Assembly (NCBI RefSeq): GCF_001443605.1
Contig: NZ_CP013118.1
Span: forward strand, 2,599,501-2,663,500
Origin: Salinivirga cyanobacteriivorans
Lineage (GTDB): Bacteria; Bacteroidota; Bacteroidia; Bacteroidales; Salinivirgaceae
Length of the DNA: 64,000 bases
Reading direction: 5' to 3'
Part shown: positions 8,671 to 16,310 of the stretch, piece after piece
Numbering within the stretch: the stretch's first letter is position 1
How the letters are laid out: the number at the start of each line of letters is the position of its first letter
The notes under the pieces: generated by a model
What the model saw: only the letters and a program-made list of their open reading frames with translations
The model's database searches: none
Told to the model about the DNA's origin: nothing
Made by a program: the position numbers and the translations under genes

Positions 8671-10180
8671 TTCTACTTTAACACATTTATTGTTTTGAAT
8701 AACAGTAATCTATATCCCGTTGCCTTTTTTTGTGTCGATGTTCCAATTTTTCCAACATACGCTCATCTGTCATTTCACGGTAAAACTTATATACCAAAAA
8801 ATCCATGATGTCCCTTGCAGAAAGCAATGGAATCTGGTCATGATTTAAAATTTTCTCCTTTAACATAAAACTGCCTACAATCATATTTAATGCAACTTGA
8901 TGATACCATGATTTCCATTTACGAGTCTGAAAATGGTCCATCCCCAATATTTGCTTTTGTTCTTTGAAACTGTGCTCTATAAAAAAACGCTGTGCCTGCA
9001 TATATGCCAGTGCTTGTTCGGTGTACTGGACAAGTTCGGCATTTGTGAATGAATATTTAGTCTCTACGCAATCATTTGTTTTTCTTTTCGAAACAACCAA
9101 TAAACGTTTTTCAACGGCATTGGAGGCTTTGTCCCAAATGTAAACAGTCTTGAAATGAAAGAGCCCCTTGAGTTTGCCTTTTGCAGAATCGCGAATATTT
9201 AATTTCTTCCAATCCTTTGCGGACAGGGTTTTAATGTAGGTGTCGGCATTAACTGCTGATGTACTTGCTTTTAGCTTTTTTGGGGCGCGCCCCCGATTAC
9301 TCTTGCGTTCGGGCAAATAAAGTTCCGGCTCTTCTAAATATATCTTTTGATTACTATGAATATCAAGCATATAAATTAAGCCCAAATCAGCCACAGAACG
9401 GGTAAATACAATGTCATTTCCATATAGGCCATCCGCTCCAACGTAATCAAATGATATACCCATTTCAAGTTGATGCTTTACTATTTCTGTTGCCAACTCT
9501 GGTTTTGTGCGGAAAATCCTATCTTCACGGGGTATACCTGCAGCTTCACATCTACCCTGATCATCGATCCATGATTTTGGTAAATAAAGCCTGGTATCGA
9601 CCAACGAGGCGTATTTGTCATTACAAAGGCAGCCAAAAACGGCTACCTGTGAGTTTGCTGTTTTTCCTACATTCCCACAATACTGATGATCAACACCAAC
9701 GCTTTTCTTTCCCTTTTTAACCCAACCACTTTCATCGATGAGTAGTCCTGTTAACTTCCGATTGGGCAATGCTTGGTCTACATTTTTTGCAGTTTGATCG
9801 ATGACAGCCCGAGCATCCCAGTTAGATTCTGTTATGAAATGCTGCATCTGATGATAGTTGGCATTCAATGTTTCACTTATGCGTTCTATGTTTTTCAAAT
9901 CGCTTAATGCAAGTCCTTCGACATATTGAGAGGCTTTATCGAAGTTTGTCTTTGTTTTATTTTTGAAAAAATACTCATATTCAGACAAATACACTTCAAG
10001 ACGGTCGTTAACCGCAAGCAGTGTTTTACCATTGTTATAATCTTTTTTTAAGTGATTCGCTCGTTACCCATTGCAAATAAAATTACATTTTTTTAACATG
10101 CGCAATATACTAAATGTTAACGGATTATCACTGTTATTCACTTAAAATAACTTCGTTTTTTTTAATCTGTTAAAGTAGAA
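8671..10180 (-). mobile_element. IS701-family insertion sequence, complete, with TTAG target duplication
   Basis: The element is 1510 bp. Perfect 13-bp terminal inverted repeats TTCTACTTTAACA (8671-8683) and TGTTAAAGTAGAA (10168-10180) bound it. It is flanked by the 4-bp direct repeat TTAG at 8667-8670 and 10181-10184. TTAG fits the YTAR target known for the IS701 family. Removing the element and one TTAG restores the sequence of the uninterrupted array module around 11485-11500, which proves the insertion point. It carries one transposase gene on the minus strand. Confidence 0.93.
8687..9994 (-). CDS. IS701-family DDE transposase
   Basis: This 435-residue transposase has the IS701/IS4-superfamily pattern. 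The first catalytic Asp is in LTGLLIDESGWVKKG (near residue 87), the second is in FDYVGADGLYGND (near residue 186), and the Glu is in the IEHSFKEQKQILGMDHFQ segment (near residue 345). The ORF has no ATG at its 5' end. The likely start is the GTG at 9994, but conserved-looking codons continue upstream in frame (LAVNDRLEV), so initiation may lie slightly further up at a non-ATG codon. Nothing else in the element is coding. It looks intact and potentially active. Confidence 0.9.
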   Translation of the reverse strand: MYLSEYEYFFKNKTKTNFDKASQYVEGLALSDLKNIERISETLNANYHQMQHFITESNWDARAVIDQTAKNVDQALPNRKLTGLLIDESGWVKKGKKSVGVDHQYCGNVGKTANSQVAVFGCLCNDKYASLVDTRLYLPKSWIDDQGRCEAAGIPREDRIFRTKPELATEIVKHQLEMGISFDYVGADGLYGNDIVFTRSVADLGLIYMLDIHSNQKIYLEEPELYLPERKSNRGRAPKKLKASTSAVNADTYIKTLSAKDWKKLNIRDSAKGKLKGLFHFKTVYIWDKASNAVEKRLLVVSKRKTNDCVETKYSFTNAELVQYTEQALAYMQAQRFFIEHSFKEQKQILGMDHFQTRKWKSWYHQVALNMIVGSFMLKEKILNHDQIPLLSARDIMDFLVYKFYREMTDERMLEKLEHRHKKRQRDIDYCYSKQ

Positions 10181-10183
10181 TTA

Positions 10184-10458
10184 GGTGTAATTTATTTTTC
10201 ACTAGCTCATGCAAAGTTTTTGTTGCAATATCATAGATAAACTGATTAAGACGGATACCGTTAAAGCTATTCATCAGGGAAACTAAGTTGTCATGTCTGG
10301 TTTGAAAGATTGATAAAGATAAATCAATCAGTTTTATCTGCGTTCTATAATTCACAGATAAGCTTCGTTTATCTTTTGGTAAGCTGGCTTATTTGGTAGC
10401 TGCGGTAAACATAGAACACGGATTACGCTGTTAAAATTAGTTAGAAAATCTGTTATGA
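10184..10458. repeat. GxxExxY array, module 2 (short type)
   Basis: This 275-bp unit begins at the box GGTGTAATT (10184). The left module has the TATTTTTCACTAGCTCATGC variant and ends at GGATACCG. A short spacer (AAAGCTATTCATCAGGG ...) is followed by the right module with CAGATAAGCTTCGTTTATC and AACACGGATTACGCTG. The latter stretch can fold as AGATAA/TTATCT around a CTTCG-containing loop. It is closely similar to modules 1, 4 and 6. Confidence 0.8.
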
Positions 10459-10544
10459 GGTGTAATTTATTTTTCACTAGCTCATGCAAAGTTTTTGTTG
10501 CAATATCATAGATAAACTGATTAAGACGGATACCGCTTCAAATG

Positions 10545-10571
10545 TTTGTTCTCAAAAAAACTATATTTTTG
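10545..10571 (+). promoter_or_regulatory. Bacteroidota-type promoter of GxxExxY copy 1
   Basis: TTTG at 10545-10548 and TATTTTTG at 10564-10571 match the -33 and -7 boxes, with a 15-base spacer that is shorter than the usual 19-23. The ATG follows at 10586. The promoter lies inside the gene-bearing insert and not in the shared left module. Confidence 0.5.
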
Positions 10572-10585
10572 TAGAAAACAAGAAA

Positions 10586-10967
10586 ATGAAGCTTATACAC
10601 AGTCACATTACTCAAAAGATACTTCGGGCCTATTTTAATGTTTACAATAACCTGGGCTATGGTTTTTTTAGAGAAAGTTTATGAAAACGCTATGATGATA
10701 GAGCTTAAAAATTTGGGCTTAAAAGTCGTCCAACAAAAACCAATTAAAGTAAGTTATCAGGATAGAATAATTGGAGAATACTATGCAGATTTAATCATTG
10801 AAAATAAAGTGATCTGCGAATTAAAATCTATTGTAGAGCTAAGCGAAATCCATGAGGCCCAATTATTAAACTATTTAAAAGCAACAGATATCGAAGTTGG
10901 TGTGTTATTAAACTTTGGGCAGAAGCCTGAATATGTTAGAAAAGTATATACGAAGGAATACAAATAA
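10586..10967 (+). pseudogene. GxxExxY family protein, copy 1, frameshifted
   Basis: GxxExxY proteins (PF13366, PDDEXK_3) are small, widespread proteins with a PD-(D/E)XK nuclease-like fold and no firm function. Read in two frames the product is about 127 residues. The N-terminus (MKLIHSHITQKILRAYF) runs into GYGF, then the frame shifts and continues as LEKVYENAM, so the defining GFLEKVY motif spans the break. The nuclease-like core follows as GEYYADLIIENKVICELKSI (Asp ... Glu-x-Lys). The cause is a run of seven T at 10663-10669 where six would keep the frame; a +1 shift is required. Copy 2 has the same lesion. It is either a pseudogene duplicated after decay or a gene using slippage. Confidence 0.8.
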
Positions 10968-11217
10968 TTTTGAGTACTTACGAATCTGTGAAAATCTGTT
11001 TATCCACGATATTTAATTTTCTTGTTTGAGTTGAAAGATGGGATAAAGATAAATCAAAGTGGGCTCAGATATTTTAGATAAATCAATCAGTTTTATCTGC
11101 GTTCTATTATTTACAGATAAGCTTCGTTTATCTTTTGGTAAGCTGGCTTATTTGGTAGTTGCGGTAAACCTAGAACACGGATTACGCTGTTAAAATTAGT
11201 TAGAAAATCTGTTATGA

Positions 11218-11492
11218 GGTGTAATTCGCTTTCCAATAAATCACGCTGAGTTTTCGTAGAAATATCATAGATAAACTGATTAAGACGGATACCGCTAAAG
11301 CCCTTCATCAGGGAAACTAAGTTGTCATGTCTGGTTTGAAAGATTGATAAAGATAAATCAATCAGTTTTATCTGCGTTCTATAATTCACAGATAAGCTTC
11401 GTTTATCTTTTGGTAAGCTGGCTTATTTGGTAGCTGCGGTAAACCTAGAACACGGATTCCGCTGCTAAAATCAGTTAGAAAATCAGTTATTA
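11218..11492. repeat. GxxExxY array, module 4 (short type)
   Basis: This 275-bp unit begins at the box GGTGTAATT (11218). It uses the CGCTTTCCAATAAATC left-module variant shared with module 1, so the array alternates variants. The right module carries CACGGATTCCGCTG instead of CACGGATTACGCTG. The uninterrupted junction at 11485-11500 is the reference for the IS701 insertion site. Confidence 0.8.
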
Positions 11493-11578
11493 GGTGTAAT
11501 TTATTTTTCACTAGCTCATGCAAAGTTTTTGTTGCAATATCATAGATAAACTGATTAGGACGGATACCGCTTCAAATG

Positions 11579-11604
11579 TTTGTTCTCAAAAAACTATATT
11601 TTTG
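11579..11604 (+). promoter_or_regulatory. Bacteroidota-type promoter of GxxExxY copy 2
   Basis: TTTG at 11579-11582 and TATTTTTG at 11597-11604 repeat the copy 1 promoter, with a spacer one base shorter (14). Confidence 0.45.
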
Positions 11605-11618
11605 TAGAAAACAAGAAA

Positions 11619-12000
11619 ATGAAGCTTATACACAGTCGCATTACTCAAAAGATACTTCGGGCCTATTTTATTGTTTACAATAACCTGGGCTATGGTTTTT
11701 TTAGAGAAAGTTTATGAAAACGCTATGATGATAGAGCTTAAAAATTTGGGCTTAAAAGTCGTCCAACAAAAACCAATTAAAGTAAGTTATCAGGATAGAA
11801 TAATTGGAGAATACTATGCAGATTTAATCATTGAAAATAAAGTGATCTGCGAATTAAAATCTATTGTAGAGCTAAGCGAAATCCATGAGGCCCAATTATT
11901 AAACTATTTAAAAGCAACAGATATCGAAGTTGGTGTGTTATTAAACTTTGGGCAGAAGCCTGAATATGTTAGAAAAGTATATACGAAGGAATACAAATAA
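11619..12000 (+). pseudogene. GxxExxY family protein, copy 2, same frameshift
   Basis: This copy is almost identical to copy 1. The N-terminal part differs at two residues (His to Arg in LIHSRIT, Asn to Ile in AYFIVYNN), and the part after the frameshift is identical over 100 residues. The run of seven T is at 11696-11702. The identity of the C-terminal part and of the lesion means the duplication is recent and came after the frameshift, or that the shift is retained because it is tolerated or used. The ATG at 11619 follows the promoter directly. Confidence 0.8.
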
Positions 12001-12250
12001 TTTTGAGTACTTACGAATCTGTGAAAATCTGTTTATCCACGATATTTAATTTTCTTGTTTGAGTTGAAAGATGGGATAAAGATAAATCAAAGTGGGCTCA
12101 GATATTTTAGATAAATCAATCAGTTTTATCTGCGTTCTATTATTTACAGATAAGCTTCGTTTATCTTTTGGTAAGCTGGCTTATTTGGTAGTTGCGGTAA
12201 ACCTAGAACACGGATTACGCTGTTAAAATTAGTTAGAAAATCTGTTATGA

Positions 12251-12419
12251 GGTGTAATTTATTTTTCACTAGCTCATGCAAAGTTTTTGTTGCAATATCA
12301 TAGATAAACTGATTAAGACGGATACCGCTAAAGCTATTCATCAGGGAAACTAAGTTGTCATGTCTGGTTTGAAAGATTGATAAAGATAAATCAATCAGTT
12401 TTATCTGTGTTCTATAATT
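12251..12419. repeat. GxxExxY array, module 6 (truncated at right end)
   Basis: This begins at the box GGTGTAATT (12251) with the TATTTTTCACTAGC variant and the short spacer, then stops in the right module at TTCTATAATT. Unique sequence leading into the yhbP promoter follows. Confidence 0.75.
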
Positions 12420-12465
12420 ATGATTAATCCTTTTTAAACTTAACCCCATACATCCACTGCACTTA

Positions 12466-12499
12466 TTTGTGGCGTTCCCCATTCAAAATACTATCTTCG
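12466..12499 (+). promoter_or_regulatory. Promoter of the yhbP-like/thiL operon
   Basis: TTTG at 12466-12469 and TATCTTCG at 12492-12499 (one mismatch to TAnnTTTG) are separated by 22 bases. The ATG lies 16 bases downstream. It is placed just outside the end of the repeat array. Confidence 0.5.
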
Positions 12500-12514
12500 C
12501 ATAAAATATTCAAA

Positions 12515-12961
12515 ATGGCTTCACCTGACGAACGTATCATAAAAATGATAAAAAAACATCATGTGCTTACATTGGCCACAAGCAATGAAAATGTGCCCTG
12601 GGTCGCCAGTTGTTTTTATGCATGGCTCGATGATGAAAATGTTTTTGTATACACAACAGATTTAAATACAAGGCATGGCGTTGAAGCCAATGATAACATG
12701 AAGGTGGCTGCCAATATTTATCTGGAAACAAAGTTGGTAGGAAAAATACAAGGCATACAAATTGCAGGTACCACTTTTCGTCCTGAGGGTAAATTATTGG
12801 AGCGTGCGAAAAAAAGATATTTGAAACGCTTCCCCTATGCACGGCTGATGGAAACAACTCTTTGGGTATTGAAACCTTCGGCAATGAAGATGACAGACAA
12901 CCGGCTGGGTTTTGGAAAAAAACTAATTTGGCAGGAAGATAAAGGATCGATAATACAATAA
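12515..12961 (+). CDS. YhbP-like (UPF0306) pyridoxamine 5'-phosphate oxidase-fold protein
   Basis: This 148-residue protein has the split-barrel flavin-binding fold of the PNPOx family. Its C-terminal signature MTDNRLGFGKKLIW closely resembles the corresponding end of E. coli YhbP. The N-terminal segment HHVLTLATSNENVPWVASCFYAW is typical of the fold. Ligand and reaction are unknown. The ATG at 12515 is preferred over an upstream in-frame start at 12467 because homology begins with ASPDERIIKMIKKH and the promoter boxes overlap the longer form. It is followed after two bases by thiL, so the two are co-transcribed. Confidence 0.82.
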   Translation: MASPDERIIKMIKKHHVLTLATSNENVPWVASCFYAWLDDENVFVYTTDLNTRHGVEANDNMKVAANIYLETKLVGKIQGIQIAGTTFRPEGKLLERAKKRYLKRFPYARLMETTLWVLKPSAMKMTDNRLGFGKKLIWQEDKGSIIQ

Positions 12962-12963
12962 TT

Positions 12964-14010
12964 ATGGCAGCAGAAGAAAAAAAGAAACTAACACCCATTT
13001 CAGACCTTGGTGAGTTTGGACTCATAGAACACATCAGTGAAAAGGTGAAAATTAAAAATAAAGAGACCCGAACCGGCATTGGCGACGATGCAGCAGTGCT
13101 CGATTTTAGTGGGATGCAAACCGTTGTAACGTCCGATATTCTTGTTGAAGGTGTGCATTTTGATCTTATGTACACACCACTTAAACATTTGGGCTACAAA
13201 GCCGTAATTGTAAACCTTTCAGATGTGGTGGCTATGAATGCCATACCCAAACAAATAATTGTTTCTATTGCCATGTCCGGAAAGTTTTCGGTTGAAGCCG
13301 TGGATGAATTGTATTCAGGTATTTACAAAGCCTGTGAAGCCTACGGTGTGGATTTAGTTGGCGGAGATACCACCTCTTCGGTTACAGGCCTTACCATTAG
13401 TGTTACGGCCATTGGAGCTGCTCAAAAAGAGGAAATTGTTTACCGTTCCGGCGCTCGTGAAAACGATATTATTTGCGCAACCGGCGATTTGGGAGCTGCC
13501 TATATGGGACTTCAGTTGCTTGAACGCGAAAAAGAGGTTTTTAAGGCCAATCCGCACACACAACCTGAATTATCTGGCAACGACTATATTTTAAGCCGCA
13601 TACTTAAGCCCGAAGCACGCCTCGATGTAATAAAAAAGCTAAGGGAGCTTCTCATAAAGCCCACTGCCATGATGGATATTTCTGATGGCTTGTCATCGGA
13701 ATTGCTGCACATTTGCAAACAAAGTCATTGTGGGTGTCGCATATACCAGGATAAGCTGGCCATTAGCCAGGAGGCAGCAGAACTGGCCAATGAAATGAAT
13801 CTTGAGCCACTTATTGCTGCGCTTAATGGAGGTGAAGATTATGAACTGGTCTTTACAATTGATCCTGCAGATTACGAGAAAATTAAAGATATTGAGCAAA
13901 TTGTTGCCATCGGGCATGTTACTAGCGAGGAGAAGGGCAAGTATATGGTGCCCAAATCAGGTGAAAATATTGAGCTGAAAGCGCAGGGCTGGAATGCCTA
14001 CAAGAAATAA
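12964..14010 (+). CDS. thiL: Thiamine-monophosphate kinase
   Basis: ThiL phosphorylates thiamine monophosphate to the active cofactor thiamine diphosphate using ATP. The 348-residue protein has the AIR-synthase-like layout. GIGDDAAVLD (near residues 40-49) and SDILVEGVHFD bind Mg-ATP and substrate. VGGDTTSS (near residue 125) and MDISDGLSSEL (near residue 239) are family signatures, as is NGGEDYELVF near residue 300. The rest of the thiamine pathway is not nearby, and no TPP riboswitch was seen upstream. It is the second gene of a two-gene operon that ends at the hairpin at 14015. Confidence 0.95.
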   Translation: MAAEEKKKLTPISDLGEFGLIEHISEKVKIKNKETRTGIGDDAAVLDFSGMQTVVTSDILVEGVHFDLMYTPLKHLGYKAVIVNLSDVVAMNAIPKQIIVSIAMSGKFSVEAVDELYSGIYKACEAYGVDLVGGDTTSSVTGLTISVTAIGAAQKEEIVYRSGARENDIICATGDLGAAYMGLQLLEREKEVFKANPHTQPELSGNDYILSRILKPEARLDVIKKLRELLIKPTAMMDISDGLSSELLHICKQSHCGCRIYQDKLAISQEAAELANEMNLEPLIAALNGGEDYELVFTIDPADYEKIKDIEQIVAIGHVTSEEKGKYMVPKSGENIELKAQGWNAYKK

Positions 14011-14014
14011 AAAA

Positions 14015-14054
14015 AGCTCCGGTACAATTCACTATGTGCCGGAGCTATTTTTTT
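14015..14054. terminator. Bidirectional rho-independent terminator between thiL and usp
   Basis: AGCTCCGGTAC (14015-14025) pairs with GTGCCGGAGCT (14036-14046) around a 10-base loop, with one G-T pair. A T-run follows on the plus strand and an A-run precedes it, so it can end transcription from both converging genes. Confidence 0.88.
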
Positions 14055-14069
14055 ATTTAAAATTTTCTA

Positions 14070-14903
14070 CTACCAGTTTGCCGAAAGGTTGGCTTTTGCC
14101 ACGTCTTTGCGTGGGTTTACGCACATAATGGGTACTTTGGCACTATTGGCAATGATGTATTGCTCCGAAGCCCCGAAAATGTAGTCACCTAAACCAATGC
14201 CTTTGGTTGTCATAATGAGCACAAGCTCCGCTTCAACATCCTGGGCATATTGAAGCATCTCATCCTCGAATTTACTTGCCTTGCGGGCAGTCTCAAGTTC
14301 AAAATCCACACCGTAATGTTGCAAGTGTTTTTTTGCAAATAAGAGGTTGTTATTTACTTTTGTGAGGTAATAACCATCATCTACAGGCGGCTTGAATAAC
14401 AATATTTTAGAGTTAAAATATTTTGCCAGATAAATGGCCCAAATAAGTTTTTCTTTGTTTTCTGCCTTGAAGTTTACAGGAAATACAATCTTGTCATAAG
14501 TTTCAACCCTTGGCATCTCCTGAACCACGATAAAGGGTACCTCCGAGCTGGCTATAACTTTTAGAGCCCAGCTACCGGTGATTTTTTGCATGCCACGAAT
14601 GCCATGGGTACCCATGACAACAAGCTTCACATCTTCTTCTTTTGTGTAATCACCAATGGCATGGAAAATAGTTCCTTCAATTACTTTGGTCAATGGTTTT
14701 ACTCCATACGTCTCTTCTGACTTTTCGGCTACTTCTGCCAGTTTTTTTTCAGCTTCCTGTATTTCAGCCTCTCTTTTTACAACATGCAGTAACTCAAGTT
14801 GGGTGCCAAGTTGGCGGCCAAGTTTAACTGCATGAGCTAGTGCAAATTCAGACTTTTCGCTAAAGTCCCAGGTAACCAGTATTTTATGTAGATGTCTTTC
14901 CAT
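14070..14903 (-). CDS. Universal stress protein with two Usp domains
   Basis: This protein of about 277 residues contains tandem UspA-like domains (about 1-140 and 145-277 from the chosen start). The first domain carries the ATP-type glycine loop VVMGTHGIRG followed later by SEVPFIVV. In the second domain the corresponding loop is less canonical (IMTTKGIGLGDYIFG). Such proteins bind nucleotide and modulate stress survival; the target is unknown. I prefer the ATG at 14903 (MERHLHKILV) to the TTG at 14927 because the Usp fold begins right after it. It converges on thiL and is divergent from the esterase gene. Confidence 0.85.
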   Translation of the reverse strand: MERHLHKILVTWDFSEKSEFALAHAVKLGRQLGTQLELLHVVKREAEIQEAEKKLAEVAEKSEETYGVKPLTKVIEGTIFHAIGDYTKEEDVKLVVMGTHGIRGMQKITGSWALKVIASSEVPFIVVQEMPRVETYDKIVFPVNFKAENKEKLIWAIYLAKYFNSKILLFKPPVDDGYYLTKVNNNLLFAKKHLQHYGVDFELETARKASKFEDEMLQYAQDVEAELVLIMTTKGIGLGDYIFGASEQYIIANSAKVPIMCVNPRKDVAKANLSANW

Positions 14904-14953
14904 ACACAGTAATTTTATTATATCCAAATGTAACTAAAAAACATATATAAAGC

Positions 14954-14973
14954 AATAATGATTTATCATTATT
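14954..14973. promoter_or_regulatory. Palindrome in the usp/esterase divergent region
   Basis: AATAATGA (14954-14961) and TCATTATT (14966-14973) form a perfect 8-bp inverted repeat with a 4-base centre. Its position between two divergent genes makes a regulator-binding site plausible, but AT-rich sequence produces such palindromes by chance. Confidence 0.3.
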
Positions 14974-15066
14974 AAAGGCATTGTTTGTTCTCTTTTTGAA
15001 TTATATCAGTTGCTTGTTTATAATTCTTAAATTGCATTTATAAGCGAAACAGGAAATTTTGCAAAT

Positions 15067-16173
15067 ATGCTTTATTCAAAAGATTTTGTACGCATCATCA
15101 TTGTAGTTTTTCTAACACTTTTGTTAAGTAATGGTTGCAAGCAAAGTACCAATCAAATAATACCTCCGCACAGCCCGTTATTAAAATACGAGGGCAGAAT
15201 TGATACTTCGGCTCAGAATGTGGCAGGCTTTTTTTGGCCGGGAACAACTGTGCGATTGAAATTTGAAGGAACTTCTGTACAGGCTATTATGAACGACACT
15301 AAAGGAGAAACCTTTTACAATGTAATTATAGATGGTAAACCCGAAGGTTATATAAGGCCTGATACAACTAAAAAAGCTATTGATTTGGCTGAACTTTCTC
15401 ATGGTGTACATACGGTAGAGCTTTTCAGGCGCACCGAATTCACTACAGGAACTACCAAATTTTATGGTTTTAAAATCGGACGCGATACCAAAGGTGTACC
15501 TCAGCAAAAGCACAAACATAAAATTGTTTTTTATGGTAATTCTGTTACCACAGGGTTCGCCAATGAGGATTATTCCGGGCAGGAAAGGCCAGATAGTATT
15601 TTTACAAATAATTACATGAGTTACGCTGCCATTACAGCAAGGCACTATAATGCAGATTATCATTGCATAGCCCGGGGAGGTATTGGTTTTATGGTTAGCT
15701 GGTATCCGCAAATTATGCCTGAGCTTTATAACCGCCTAAACCCTAACAGTTCACAGAGCCCATGGGGTTTTTATGATGCTGATGCTAACCTGGTTGTGGT
15801 AAATCTTGGGCAAAATGATTCCTGGATAATAGAGAATCCTAAAATGGAGGCTTACCAGTATCAGTTTGGGGATTCAGTAATACAAAGTAATCACATTGTA
15901 ATTCATTACAAAGCATTCATTCAAAAGCTACGTAGCCATTATCCGGCTTCACCAATTATTTGCACCCTCGGCAGTATGGCTGCTGTGGCACCTGGTTCGC
16001 CATGGCCCGGATATATTCGTAAGGCCGTTCAGGCATTAAATGATGAAAATGTGTACGTTCACTTTTTTGAATATCTAGCTAAAAATGGGCACCCCAGAGT
16101 TGAGGATCACCAGAAGATGGCTAAATCGTTAATTCAATTCATTGAAAAACATAATCTGTTAAAAGATCGGTAA
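15067..16173 (+). CDS. CE2-like SGNH esterase, lipoprotein
   Basis: This is probably an exported esterase acting on acetylated polysaccharide. A lipoprotein signal ends at SNGC (Cys near residue 24). Residues 40-135 form the beta-sandwich seen before the catalytic domain in carbohydrate esterase family 2. The SGNH domain starts at VFYGNSVTTGFA (nucleophile Ser near residue 160). The conserved Asn block is NLGQNDSW and the Asp-x-His pair is in VEDHQKM near the C-terminus. The 368-residue length fits CE2 enzymes. It is monocistronic and divergent from usp. The substrate (acetylxylan or other glycan) is inferred from family only. Confidence 0.75.
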   Translation: MLYSKDFVRIIIVVFLTLLLSNGCKQSTNQIIPPHSPLLKYEGRIDTSAQNVAGFFWPGTTVRLKFEGTSVQAIMNDTKGETFYNVIIDGKPEGYIRPDTTKKAIDLAELSHGVHTVELFRRTEFTTGTTKFYGFKIGRDTKGVPQQKHKHKIVFYGNSVTTGFANEDYSGQERPDSIFTNNYMSYAAITARHYNADYHCIARGGIGFMVSWYPQIMPELYNRLNPNSSQSPWGFYDADANLVVVNLGQNDSWIIENPKMEAYQYQFGDSVIQSNHIVIHYKAFIQKLRSHYPASPIICTLGSMAAVAPGSPWPGYIRKAVQALNDENVYVHFFEYLAKNGHPRVEDHQKMAKSLIQFIEKHNLLKDR

Positions 16174-16268
16174 TTGAATATTTGGCAAAAATGCCCGGAT
16201 ATGTTTCGGGTTGTGTTTATCAATTGTTTTTGGAGTGATGGGTATATTTAAAAAGCGGAAAAAAGCAT

Positions 16269-16276
16269 TACTTTTG
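16269..16276 (+). promoter_or_regulatory. -7 box upstream of rbfA
   Basis: TACTTTTG matches the Bacteroidota -7 consensus, 35 bases before the rbfA ATG. No -33 box at the expected spacing was seen. Confidence 0.4.
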
Positions 16277-16296
16277 TAGAAATAAATTTACTGACG

Positions 16297-16304
16297 GAAA
16301 GGAG
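16297..16304 (+). promoter_or_regulatory. Shine-Dalgarno site of rbfA
   Basis: GAAAGGAG lies six bases before the rbfA ATG. A purine-rich Shine-Dalgarno this strong is uncommon in Bacteroidota, which mostly initiate without one, and it fixes the start at 16311. Confidence 0.55.
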
Positions 16305-16310
16305 TAGAAG

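Larger units (their letters stand above)
10459..11217. repeat. GxxExxY array, module 3 (gene-bearing, 759 bp)
   Basis: Left and right modules are the same as in the short units, but the roughly 75-bp spacer between GGATACCGCT and ATCAATCAGTTTT is replaced by a promoter plus GxxExxY gene segment. The 3' flank of the gene contains AATCTGTGAAAATCTG, a phrase resembling the right-module repeats. The following unit starts at 11218. This module and module 5 are nearly identical over about 760 bp. Confidence 0.85.
11493..12250. repeat. GxxExxY array, module 5 (gene-bearing, 758 bp)
   Basis: This is a near-identical copy of module 3 displaced by 1033-1034 bp, with single-base differences and one A fewer before the promoter. 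Modules 3-4 and 5-6 together look like a tandem duplication of a 1.03-kb segment consisting of one gene-bearing and one short unit. Confidence 0.85.

Noticed and set aside
10663..10670. TTTTTTA as a classical -1 ribosomal frameshift heptamer in the GxxExxY gene
   Set aside because: The heptamer is present, but the frame needed to continue the protein is +1. A -1 shift would run directly into TAG at 10669-10671. Programmed -1 frameshifting therefore cannot explain the gene.
8346..12419. The repeat array as a CRISPR array
   Set aside because: Repeats are hundreds of bases long, diverged and modular, with no short direct repeats alternating with unique spacers, and no cas genes are in the window.
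12144..12482. A 112-codon minus-strand gene upstream of yhbP
   Set aside because: It is the short-module open frame of module 6 extended by chance into unique sequence. It overlaps the yhbP promoter and has no recognisable homology.
12567..13175. A 202-codon minus-strand open frame
   Set aside because: It lies antisense across the well-supported yhbP-like and thiL genes. Its composition is Ser/Phe-rich as expected of a shadow frame.
15181..15711. A 176-codon minus-strand open frame inside the esterase gene
   Set aside because: It is a shadow of the CE2/SGNH esterase, whose catalytic motifs are all in the plus frame.
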